Origin: Theocolax elegans
Lineage: Eukaryota > Arthropoda > Insecta > Hymenoptera > Cerocephalidae
DNA length: 64,000 bases
Assembly (NCBI GenBank): GCA_026168455.1
Contig: CM047425.1
Location: forward strand, 8,654,001-8,718,000
Direction: 5' to 3'
Under the pieces are notes generated by a model, which saw only the letters and a program-made list of their open reading frames with translations, had not been told where the DNA came from and made no database searches. Both the position numbers and the translations under genes were made by a program. Below, piece after piece: positions 27,583-37,917 of the stretch. The stretch's first letter is position 1, and each line of letters starts with the position of its first letter.

Positions 27583-27635
<53 letters not shown>
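27547..27635. repeat. Compound (GT)n-(AT)n-(GA)n microsatellite
   Basis: Three different dinucleotide repeats abut: GT units at about 27556-27570, AT units to about 27583, then a (GA)n run of about 25 units to 27635. Together with the CT run at 27349 it forms an inverted pair. Confidence 0.95.
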
Positions 27636-27638
<3 letters not shown>

Positions 27639-30290
27639 GGAGAAATTAAGAGCGCGCGAGCTACTAGCACGCGGCACCTCGTAAAAGGAATGCGAACGGG
27701 TCTCTTACGGTTTGCAAACCGCTCCCTGTAAACCTCCTCATCTGTCCTTTAAAAGAACTTATCTTCCTACTTGTTTCGGTATCCGTATCTTTTTACCCTG
27801 TCTCGTTCATTTATTTTTTTCTCTCTTTATTTCTGTCCTTCCTCTCGTACGGTGGAACGCGGCTCCAGGGTACCCGTTGTAAAAGACTCGTCAAAAGTCA
27901 AACGTCGGCTCCGACCCAACCTCGAAGAGTTCAAGCGTGAGCGATAAATTTCCGGCGTACTTTAAGAACAATTCCGAGGATGAACAACAGCCGGATAAAG
28001 CTTTATGCCATATGTGTCATTCTCTTGTTACTTCTTTCGCCTGTTCCTTCTCTGCCGCCAACCCGACGGTCTCCCTTATATATACCTTATATTCGAGGCT
28101 TATGAAGCGCTCAAAACATGTTTTACATTATCTTCCGTACGTAATCTTTCAAATATAAATATTTTATACCGATGTAATGATTTCTTTTCCTTTTTCTCTC
28201 TTTCTACAATTTCGATGTCTTTATATTATATAAATATATATATATATACTCGACCACGATAAATCTAATATACACACTTATTATAAAAGTAATAACACTT
28301 AAGCATTTTGTGTACAAATAATTCGATGTCAACGTTTCATTTAAATATTATTTAATGTACACTGCAGAGCACAACAGTTTTCAAAGAACATTCGTATTTA
28401 TGACATTACACCGGGAGAACCAGTCGCGTATTTATATATATATAGATCAAGGGCCGTTAAACACAGATCCGGAATGACAATTACCGATTTGAAATGCCCT
28501 GCGCGGCTAGTGGCGGTGGTGGTTGTATAGCTCGGCGCCTTTACCGGCAACGACCCGGAAGGAACACGAAGACACTCGGGTGTTCAATCTACCGGAATAA
28601 GGGCTGTTTCTACGAAACAACCTATCCTTCCGATTCTTCTCTCCTCTCTCTCTCCTTCTACCTCCGTCCTCGCTGCAGAAGGATTTCAAGTCTCCAGGGG
28701 AATTTCGGATTGAAGAAAATTTTGCAAGGCCGACGACGACGTTTTCAATCGAGAATGACGTTATCACGTAAACGACTCGCGGAAACACGCGTCTCTTTTT
28801 CGTCGCGAATCTTTTTCTTCCTTCATCCGTAAAACTCGGCACCACGATCAACGATAATGCTCCCGCGTCGCTCTTATTTAACGGGCTGAATGACTTTCTA
28901 CTACGCGTCAACGCCAATTTTACTTTAGGATGCAGAATCTCGAGTGCTACTGCTCCTATACTTTTGCTGATTTTGAATTCGACTCCTAATTTTCTCATGC
29001 TGCTTATGTAACGTCAATAGTACCAAATGCTTCAAAAGAAACTCTTATAAATATATTTTTCTTCCTTAAATATCTCAGGTGACGCATTTAGCTTCCGAAG
29101 TTTATCCATTTTTCACTTACCGTAATACTGCATATAAATATAAATGTCTATTATGACTGAGTAGAATTAAATAACGAAATAAATCTAAAATATAGATGAT
29201 GTTTTAACAATATACGTATTGTATATCATATATAATAAATAAAGATACAATAGAGATTTTTATGTAAATGCATACACTAATTTTTTAAATTACTCGTACA
29301 AATTCTGTACATATTATACAAATGAAAAAATCTTATATATTCATTAACTATATATGTATACACGCATATGTGACAAACGTGTTAAAACATGTAGCTGAAC
29401 TAATTTTAAATAATTGATTTATTAGAGAGACTTAATTTAATGTATACAAATTTGACAAGCGTCGAGTGGAAGTTACAGTTACCTTATCAATGTTAATGCA
29501 GCTTATACTCGTTGTCACGCGATTACGAGGTTAAAACTTGCCAGGCAAAACAAGTGTTCGAGATTTTGCATTGAATGAAATAGCAGGTGGAGCAAATAAT
29601 TGAGAAAAGAATTTGGTTGGCGCAGCGAGCGAACAGCCCACCCAAAGTGCAATAATAATTCACCGAGTGAGTCAACTGTCATTAATAAAGATCTCACATA
29701 TATAGTAATGCAAGAATTATTCCATCTTTTATCTCCACTTTCGTTCCTCGAATTTCGATCACTCTTCGTTATTTTACAACTCGATCTCGATGACTGACCG
29801 TAATTCCGATCCGTCGAATCCGAATTGTTTTTGAGCTTTCTCTCTCGCTCAGACGTTTTTGGCGAAGCCCCTTTCAAAAAGTAATTACGAAATCACCGTA
29901 TCGACGAAAAGGCCCATTATATTCTTCATTACCGCGAACACTTGCGCCAACACACACTTGCGTCCATTGTTTCGCCTTCCTTCTCCTTAATATATCAGCG
30001 AAACGTTGATCGATCCTTTTTTTCGGAACTTTACTTTCGGGGGATTCTCTTCACACTTTAATTTTTGACGGACAGTATTCGTTGCGTGACGTGTCGAAAG
30101 GCCATTTTTCATAACGGTTTGTTACGTTGTAGTATTTTTAATTTCTTCGTTTTATCCTCGATACAATACCAGGGAATCAATTAATTGCTCCTTTTTTCGA
30201 AGCGCACGTACGCGAAAAGCACATTAATGTAGCTGTACAGTGCAAAACTCCTCTCGGTAATAATTTACATCGAAAAATAATGAATAAAAT

Positions 30291-30306
30291 AAACAGTTAA
30301 CTGTTT
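30291..30306. promoter_or_regulatory. 16-bp perfect palindrome centred on GTTAAC
   Basis: AAACAGTTAACTGTTT is its own reverse complement and sits in AT-rich DNA. It could bind a dimeric factor (GTTAAC is a POU-homeodomain/HNF1-like half-site arrangement) or be chance. Confidence 0.25.
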
Positions 30307-30518
30307 AAATATAAATATGCAGGCTGTTATTTACGATGTAAATAATAAAACGTATTCCTTTGGGCACTTTCGAGTCAGTTATTATTTACAATAAAGTACT
30401 GTAACTAATGCTTAATTGTAAGAAAAGTAGAGCATCAAAAACAATAAGTAATTCGTTACGGCCGAGCGGATTTTTAGTAAAATAAAAAATTTAAAAATAA
30501 AGAAAAAGAATAAAAACA

Positions 30519-30544
30519 GGGAGAGAGAGAGGGAGAGAGAGAGA
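30519..30544. repeat. (GA)n microsatellite
   Basis: GA units with one GGG interruption, at the left edge of the 30.5-31.3 kb island. Confidence 0.9.
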
Positions 30545-30791
30545 CAGAAAATCGGTGAATTGGAGGGATAAAAACCGCGGTAACGCATACAAGGTATATA
30601 AGCGAGATTCACGAAAATCGGGAGAGAACGAGAGAAGAGACTTGAGCTCTATCCCTAAAGTACTTTGCTATTCTTTCGACGTATTCGCGTTATCAAGTCC
30701 CCGTGAGAGTTATATCCGTCCCAAAAGTAGAAAAGAGCGGACGAGTCGGAGGATAGAGGTGGATAGAACACACTGTGTATACATGTACAAT

Positions 30792-30817
30792 ATGTGTGTG
30801 TGTGTGTGCGTGTGTGT
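30792..30817. repeat. (TG)n microsatellite
   Basis: TG units with one CG step; alternating purine-pyrimidine, potential Z-DNA. Confidence 0.9.
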
Positions 30818-32044
30818 ATATAGGAGAATACGTAGTGTAAGGGAAAAAGCACTCGAGGAATATTTTCCAGTGCGCGCAATATCCTGGCCTAGAGTCGCGA
30901 GCTCTTTCTATGTACGTGAAATTTCGCGACGTGACGCGACTATTCGCCGGGCGCAATAAATTCCAACTCGTCCGCGACCTTCGTGCCTCTAAACCTAAGC
31001 CGGCTTTAACAAACCTCGCGCTTCTCTCGTGTGGATTTGGCCGGATTCCAGGAGTAAGAGAGAATCGCGCGATTCGTTCGTTATTGTCCGGAAAATGGGT
31101 CGACTATAATTGCGCCCATGCGGACTCACCACTGCCGCAGCACCGTACCTACGGACGACCGGTGGATTCCAATCTTCCCGCTGCTTCATCGCGTCGCTTC
31201 TCTATGTGTATACGTATATATGCACCTATACCTTCGTTGCACACACGTAATACCGCTTCTACCTCTTTCCGCGATAAGGACTCGAGTGATTTTACCGAAG
31301 GAATTGAAAAGCCTCTTTTCAACAATTTTGCATATATATATGTATATACATACATACGTTTTATACAGACCGTAGGATTCGCTCCCAGATCTCCTCGATT
31401 CCAAATCTCTATTCAACCTATAATTTGACTCTGCAACTATAACTCTTCTCACGAGATATCCAATTATTTTCTGGCAAGAATGATGTTTCACTTTGCTCTT
31501 CGCTATTTTCATGTGTTTTCTAAAAAATTAATCATGTGAACGAAAGAAAACGTTCAAAATAACGAGTACATTATTAAATAACTAAAACGGTCTGCAGAAG
31601 GAGGATATAAGTATCTTAGTGTAAAAAATGTTGACTCTAGCGAATTATGCAAGGTATTGATTAAAAATATATAAGAAAAAAAATGACCAAGTAAAAAATA
31701 TTATATTTGATATATATTTCGGAATATATTAAAGTTTAACCGAGTTATCTAGATAAACTAATATAAAGTAATATTTCGAATATAGAAGAATATCGAATGA
31801 AAGGCGGAAGAGATAGAGGAAGCGCGCTAGATAGACCTGAAATTGGACGATGTATCCAAAAGCATCGAGTTGCAATGCTCGGCTGAAAATTCGATTAGAA
31901 AGTAATTGCCTCGCGCGCTATTTGTGCCAAAAGCAGCTGGTTGTGTCGGGAACTGCCATCCCCCTTTTCCTCTTGACACTCCGCGCTCTCAGTCGCGTAT
32001 AATGAAATAAGGGCTTATGCTCGATTTTCCAGTATGCGCGCGGT

Positions 32045-32045
<1 letters not shown>

Positions 32046-32094
<49 letters not shown>

Positions 32095-32100
32095 CGCTCT
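32046..32100. repeat. (CT)n microsatellite ending in CTCG units
   Basis: About 43 bp of CT repeat followed by CGCTCGCTCT. It lies about 365 nt upstream of the recursive splice site at 32,464/32,465. On the plus-strand transcript it would be a long CU tract of the kind bound by polypyrimidine-tract proteins. Confidence 0.95.
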
Positions 32101-32440
32101 ATCTTCTGAAAGGAGGAATGCTTGCACTTCCGCTTCTCGAAAAAGCTCGCGAGGACGCCGAGAGCTTCGAGTTTGATGCTTTTCCGGTCGTGCCACGACT
32201 CAAAAAGGAAATATGATTTTTCGTCGTCGTCGCGCTTGTCTATGATGAACTCCAATACTCGTGTTTATATTGCAAGTTGCAGACTTGTTACCTATCTTGA
32301 AAACATCGTGCGCTTTCGAATTTCATTTGAAATTTACGTAAACATTTTAATGCGATAAAACAATTTATTGTAAATCGTAGGAATTATTTTTTAATTATAA
32401 ATATTGAAATTAAAAATTGGTAAAAACATTGATAATAAAC

Positions 32441-32470
32441 GCAACATTAATTTTTCTGTTTCAGGTACGT
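32441..32470 (+). promoter_or_regulatory. Candidate recursive splice site 1 (3' splice site abutting a 5' splice site)
   Basis: On the plus strand a branch-point-like ATTAAT, a pyrimidine tract and TTTCAG end at 32464. They are followed immediately by GTACGT at 32465. A strong acceptor fused to a donor with no nucleotide between is the signature of a ratchet point used to remove very long introns stepwise. Reading all AG|GT junctions on this strand, this site and the one at 60,516 are the only two with both halves strong. Confidence 0.55.
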
Positions 32471-32514
32471 CTCTCGGACAGTGTAAATCCGTATGAATTT
32501 ACAATCGAATTTCG
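32465..32514 (+). other. Candidate 50-nt RS-exon or short cassette exon
   Basis: Runs from the CAG at 32464 to a strong donor GTGAGT at 32515. Frame 1 is open and reads VRLSDSVNPYEFTIEF; the other two frames contain stops. It may be an RS-exon (defined transiently and normally skipped) or a genuine short coding exon. I do not recognise the peptide. The exon is not in phase with the similar exon at 60.5 kb, because joining the two in this frame meets a stop, so they are unlikely to be consecutive coding exons. Confidence 0.4.
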
Positions 32515-33295
32515 GTGAGTTAAGTAGTAAACGCTCAATTAGGTGAAAAGGGAGATACATATAACGAGAGAATGGAAAGTAAGTATATTATATATAGAAG
32601 GCAGTTGATCCCACGAGTCAGAAAGAGATCGAGAGACCGAAAAGGGAGTAGTAGTGGCAGTAAGTAGTATAGGTAGCATTGAGTAACCGAAAAGTCGCGC
32701 ACAACATCCCTGCAGCGGCAATCCCCCTAATTCCGGTTTATTGTCACGCGAGTGGAGAGAATCGATGCGACGCGGCACACGCCACGATTGGCTTCGGCCT
32801 CAGCTTGACTTTCCGATAAGCAAGTCTGGTACTGGTATCTGGCAACTCGCCTAATATAGTCGGCTATTCTCTCTCCCACCCTCGTACTACTCTCTTGTTA
32901 TCTAAACGTCCGTGAAAATGCGCTCTGTCAAAAGGGCTCATGAGAAAAGTATATATATGTGAAGTAGATGCGAAAGACGAGACGTTGCGTCGCGCCGTCC
33001 CCGCGAGCCTCGTAAAGAATAATGGTCGAATCTATGAAAGAAAACCATTAGATCTACGTCGAGATAGAGATACGTCGGCCCTTGGAAATCTCCACGCCGA
33101 GGCAATCGCCTTAAGGTCTTTTCGTATCGCGTATCGCCTCTACTTTTTCTCTCATAAGGATAAGAGGGTGTACGTAATTTGTACATCCAGACACTAATCT
33201 TTAAATAATGAAAACCAATGTCTTTTACCCTGGTAGATTTTTATCGCAAATTACGAAACTTTTTTTTATACTCTATTAATCGTTAAGTATACACG

Positions 33296-33309
33296 TTTGC
33301 ACGTGCAAA
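33296..33309. promoter_or_regulatory. 14-bp palindrome containing a CACGTG E-box
   Basis: TTTGCACGTGCAAA is perfectly self-complementary. CACGTG (33300-33305) is the canonical E-box of bHLH dimers such as Myc/Max or Clock/Cycle. Function is inference. Confidence 0.35.
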
Positions 33310-34329
33310 ATGAAGGATATTTATTCAATTAAATTATTGTAAGTATTTTCAATTTACTTTATTGCCAAACTCGTTACTCCGTTCTTTATCTGTTATTACA
33401 TTTTACTTTAAATAATAATTTATACATTTTTCTTTACGAGCAGAATATTAATGTGACATAAAACATCAGTCTATAGTTAAAATTAAAATTAATACATTTT
33501 AGATTCTCGCAAATAATAAACATACCTCAACATATAGCTATGGTTACAACGTATAAATACATCTGCTTATATAAATTTTGTAAATTTCAAAAGAGGGAAT
33601 GATATCTGTGCTCGTAATACTATTAGAATGAGCGAGTAAATCTGGGATTACCGATAGGCTGCACGGAACGAATTGCGTAGAAATAAAAGGAGGTATAAAA
33701 AAGCATGTTAACTTGAAGCGAGATCACAACAGTAAACGAAGACAAAGTGCAGTATAAGGAAGGAGGAAGAAAAAAAAAATGGTAACACCGTAGGCGAGAT
33801 ACGGTCGTATCCCTTCTAACGTCCCTTTCCTCGACAGACAGAGATGCGAAGGCGTCGGGCAATTACGTCAGGCGCGGTCACGTGCGGCGTATTAGAGGGC
33901 CAAGATCAGTTTATAGTTAGCGGTCCTTTCTTCATTTTGTACGTTGCAGCTCGTCGAGCTCGTCACCCTCCTCCCTATTCGATTTTCCTTTCGACATATA
34001 CGCTGGCATGGGTGTCCGCGTGCCTCTGTGTGTCTGTGTGTGTACATAGATCCGATCTTCTGGTATCGGCCGTATAGGATAAGTCGTCTGCCAATTACCG
34101 CGAGATTTCGAGCCGAGGGATCTATACGGATGCGCCCGCTGAGATAGAGATAAAATTGCATTTCGAATTGGGGGAGTTTGCCACGTCTCAACGTCGTTGA
34201 AAGCCTTTGCCCTTCTTATCGCGGGATCCAGGCGCGGGCTGTCGCGTGTTTTCGATTTACTCGGCAAATAAATTGTATCTTTGCACGTGTGTCCCTGGGT
34301 TTCCGTGTGTTCGTGTGCCTCTAGCTCTG

Positions 34330-34351
34330 GATATATATATATATATATATA
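34330..34351. repeat. (AT)n microsatellite
   Basis: About eleven AT units. Confidence 0.9.
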
Positions 34352-34867
34352 CGTGTATAGGAAACCCGCGAGAAATTAGACAGTGCCCTCCGTGATATTT
34401 CATGCAAAATGCATGCGCTTCGCTCGGCAGCTGCGCCGCTATACTATAGCGAGGACTGCCATCTGCCTACTTAACTTACAACTATTCCTTTCATACTCTT
34501 TTTTTTTCTCCTGTACTATATCCTAGCTTACGCTATACCGATATCTCCTTATCCTAGAAAACAACGGAGTTTTAAACTTTTTGCTATCACTTATGCGCAT
34601 ACAAAAAGAACAAATATACAGTTGTATTCAAAATATTAAAGAAATAATATTCAATCAAGGCGAAGAAAGGAAATAATAATATTAAATTTATTACGTTTGA
34701 TAAACTGAGATACAAGTTTTATATAATTCAATCGCAACTACCTACGATTGCTTATACCAAAGTAAATAAAAATATAAAAATTTAATTAAAACTCGTAAAA
34801 GAATTTACGATTCGGTATCTATATACGTGAATAAGGCTAAATTAATACGAAAATACGTGTACATATT

Positions 34868-34871
<4 letters not shown>

Positions 34872-34903
<32 letters not shown>

Positions 34904-34904
34904 G
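34872..34904. repeat. (CT)n microsatellite ending in GCAG
   Basis: CT run directly followed by GCAG, which forms a strong-looking 3' splice site on the plus strand. No matching donor or open exon follows, so it is listed as a repeat. Confidence 0.85.
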
Positions 34905-35919
34905 ACTACGCGCGTCTAATTTTTATAGAGAATTTGAAAATTCTTTTTTTTTTAATTTTAAAGCAAACCTACCCATCATCCAACGCGAGGACGCAGGATC
35001 TCGCTAATTAAAGAGCCGGAAGCATTTTCAGTAACATTGCCGGGTGCGCGATGTAATCAAGAGCTCATATTGCAGGTCTCTATCTCTTTTTTTATGTTAC
35101 CGGGCATCCTCGCTTTGTTCGTGGTCCTTCGGTTTTTCAAGCCCCTTCGTTCTGGCCCACCTGCTCGTTTTGCGCTCTACATTTTTCAGATTTGACTCGT
35201 CAATTTATTCATACGCGACAGTCAGTTCGCAAATTCGATCGTGGCGCGTCTTTTATTTTCGTTAGTGAATAACTTCGTATTCCAATCGCGAAAATCCGAG
35301 TAATTATACAGAGCAAAGGTACCTTGGTATTACTTATTTCGTAGACTTAATTTGACATCTAGTCAAATTGCCAGTGCTCAATTAGTATTTATGCGAAGAT
35401 TGGTTTGATCAAGATTGATACTACACGTCAGTATGTAAACTTATCTTATCAACGTGGACTAAGGTATAATAAATCATAGGGAACCTCGAAACCTCGAACC
35501 TCGCGAAATTGATGTAGCTTAAAATGATCGTCGTATAATCGAGGTTGCAAGGCAGCTACACGGTACGTTAGGGTCACTCGCATGTGTACATATACATAAA
35601 CCATCGATAATCTTTACTAGGCTATGAAATCAGTAAAGATAACGTTTGGTCAAGTATATAGGATAATACGTAGTCGAGGATGCCGGAGGCTTTAATGTAG
35701 AGTTGCGGAGTACCGCAGCATAGCATCTATATCGGAGCTTTTCCGCGGGCCACCGTAGGCGAACGATAATTTTATGGGTTCACGGTCTTTCTGGCGGGCT
35801 GCCGCCGCCGCCCGGAGACATAAAGCAGCAGGGATGCCAGACGTGGGCGCTCCGCTAGGTTCTCCCTAATGACTTACGGTCATCTCCTGCCACGGGGGTG
35901 CGGGCCACCGAGATCGGAT

Positions 35920-35942
35920 AGAGAGAGAGAGAGAGAGAGAGA
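35920..35942. repeat. (GA)n microsatellite
   Basis: GA run inside the 35.7-36.1 kb GC-rich island. Confidence 0.95.
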
Positions 35943-37739
35943 CACAGCGAGACCAAGCTCGATCGTTTCGGTTGGCACAAAAGGGTCATTAGGCCCCCTT
36001 TCACGAGCCCTTTTGGAAACTCGGCTCCACGCCTTTTCTCTATGCTCGCGAGTCACCGGATAATGCATGTACCTCGCACGAGCAAAAACATTCCTTCCTT
36101 CCTTCTTAATGATCTCCACCGGTTAACTTGCTTTACCTCCTTATATACTTTGCTCCGGATTCTTCGCCAATTAATTCCACCGACTTAACGAACAATACAT
36201 CGTCCTCCTTCCGCAACATATTTCTTTATCTTTTTCATTTGAACTCATACTTTCGACAACAATTATTACCATTTTTATCAACACCGTCGACTTACGAATT
36301 GTTGAAAATAATTTGTTAAAGTCTCCTATTTTACTTTGATTCACTGCAGTATTTATATCTTATTTGAAATGCATCGACAATGCTCAGTTTTTAACACACT
36401 ATTTCGCGATATAGGTGCTCAAAATCCATAATCCGCGTATAATAAAAAGTTTTACACGAGATTTATAGTCATTATAAAAGCGCGTGGCACAAAATACGAA
36501 CTGCGGAAAGCTCGCGGCGTACAAGAGAGCAAATAATCCGGGATTGCGGCGGTCGTCGAAATGGTGTAAAAAAAACAAATAAATATATATATATGTAAAA
36601 GACGCATAAATATCAGTGAAACAAGCAGAGCCACGCGCGATATTTATAAATATTTGGACGATTCGTTTGGGATTAGTTGCGAGGACAGCCTCTTTGCACT
36701 TGCTCGTTTATTTATGCGCACGCGTGCGCTCGTTCGCAACGCTGAAAAAGACCTCGGTCTTTCGAGACAATAAAAAGAACACGGTAAGAAACTCTTTTTC
36801 GGCGAGCCGATAAATAAGGATCAGAATAAGTCGCGGCTCGGGAGGTATACGCGAGAATCCTTTACCGTCATCGTTTACTTGTTGTTTGTCGTCTTTTCTC
36901 GTCTTTCTTTCCAGACGGTATTCGCTGATTTTTTAATTTCACTCGCTGTTTACTTTAATCTGTCATATATTTTTTTCATATGATAATACATTTGCACGTA
37001 GATATATATGTAATAATATAATGATATTGATAATTGAGTTTAATGAATTACGTAAATTATTATTATCAATTAGCCTCAAGCTCTATAATGCATACTTGAT
37101 AATTTTGATTTTTTTTCTCTTCGTTTTTAATTATTTTAATATACATTTTTTACGTAAGTTTCAGATCAATCAAATTCTAATTTTACTGTGATTTTCAATT
37201 TATAGTTACAATGTTATTACTTAAGTTTTTTATATTTTATTATTATAAAGTTCATAATTAATTGACAACAGTAAATAAAATATTAATTAGTAAAATATAA
37301 TGTGTAGTTTATACGTTCATGTTAAAGATTTCAAAAATTTCTTAAAGAATTCTTTAAATTAAACGATCGTATTTTTAATTATCACGTGTATTTTCAGTAA
37401 CGCGGAATAAATAGAGAATGAAGTTTAAATTAAAAATTGTTAAGCCGTATTACGGGTACTTAAATTTCAAACTAAAACGTTGAAAAATGCTTAAGCAGGG
37501 CGATGAAAATCACTGGAATGTAAATGATATCACGTTAGAAAGTAAGAAAAGTAGCCAGCGGGCGGTAGGGAGTTTTCAAAAACGTTCCCAATAATTTTCA
37601 TTAAAACTTTAAATATTCCATAATTAGCAACGTTAGCGAATTTTCGTGGAAAAAGTGTGAACCGGCTAGTACACATCTACCGTTGGTGAACGAGTCCCAG
37701 AGATAATTTTTTTTATTCTTTCTATTGGGCTAGCAGTTC

Positions 37740-37917
37740 GTAAGCTTGTTTGACGTAGCGCTTCCGTCCGTCCGTCCGGTCGACGAAACGAACCAGGAAA
37801 GCTCGATAAACGATGGAAAATTCATGAATCCGCGGGTCGCGTAGGACCGGAAAGGAGAAAACGCGAGAATAGCACCGTGAATATGGATAACCCACTGGTC
37901 GAGCCCCAAGCCGAAAG
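37740..37917 (+). other. Weak candidate alternative first exon (unrecognised)
   Basis: A GC-richer block ends in an ATG at 37883 with A at -3. It opens 11 codons (MDNPLVEPQAE plus two nucleotides) before a usable donor AAAG|GTACGA at 37918. The peptide is repeat-free and the layout, 5' UTR then a short coding tail then a donor, is common for insect first exons. Upstream ATGs in other frames, the short length and the lack of any recognised family keep confidence low. It lies between the two recursive splice sites, so it would use only the second one. Confidence 0.2.

Larger units (their letters stand above)
24401..32040. other. Non-coding stretch, islands alternating with AT-rich DNA
   Basis: Islands lie at about 24.5-25.4, 26.2-26.7, 27.2-28.0, 28.4-28.95, 29.5-29.9 and 30.5-31.3 kb; 25.5-26.2 kb is very AT-rich. 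Frames of 137-172 codons occur (26.4, 28.5-29.0 minus, 30.9-31.4), but none has domain similarity I recognise or splice support. A weak AG|GTGACG junction lies at 29,078. Confidence 0.5.
32600..37640. other. Non-coding stretch, island-rich
   Basis: Islands at 32.6-33.15, 33.8-34.45, 35.0-35.25, 35.7-36.1 and 36.5-36.9 kb are separated by AT-rich DNA; 36.95-37.55 kb is very AT-rich. No supported exon. TCAGTT initiator-like motifs occur at about 33,906 and 35,222 without further promoter evidence. A CACGTG palindrome lies at 33,296-33,309. Confidence 0.5.

Noticed and set aside
27218..27649. 143-codon plus-strand frame
   Set aside because: It is built from (CT)n and (GA)n runs translated as Leu-Ser and Arg-Glu repeats.
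28507..28998. 163-codon ATG frame on the minus strand with fairly balanced composition
   Set aside because: No family resemblance, no splice signals in register, and its second half turns into Arg/Glu-rich microsatellite translation. It is the best of the rejected frames and would be overturned by conservation.
30910..31428. 172-codon plus-strand frame beginning MYVKFRDVTRLF
   Set aside because: It overlaps equally long frames on the other strand and ends in translated TATATA repeat; no motif.
34872..34910. (CT)n followed by GCAG as a 3' splice site of an exon
   Set aside because: No donor or protein-like open frame follows. CT microsatellites ending in CAG arise easily by chance.
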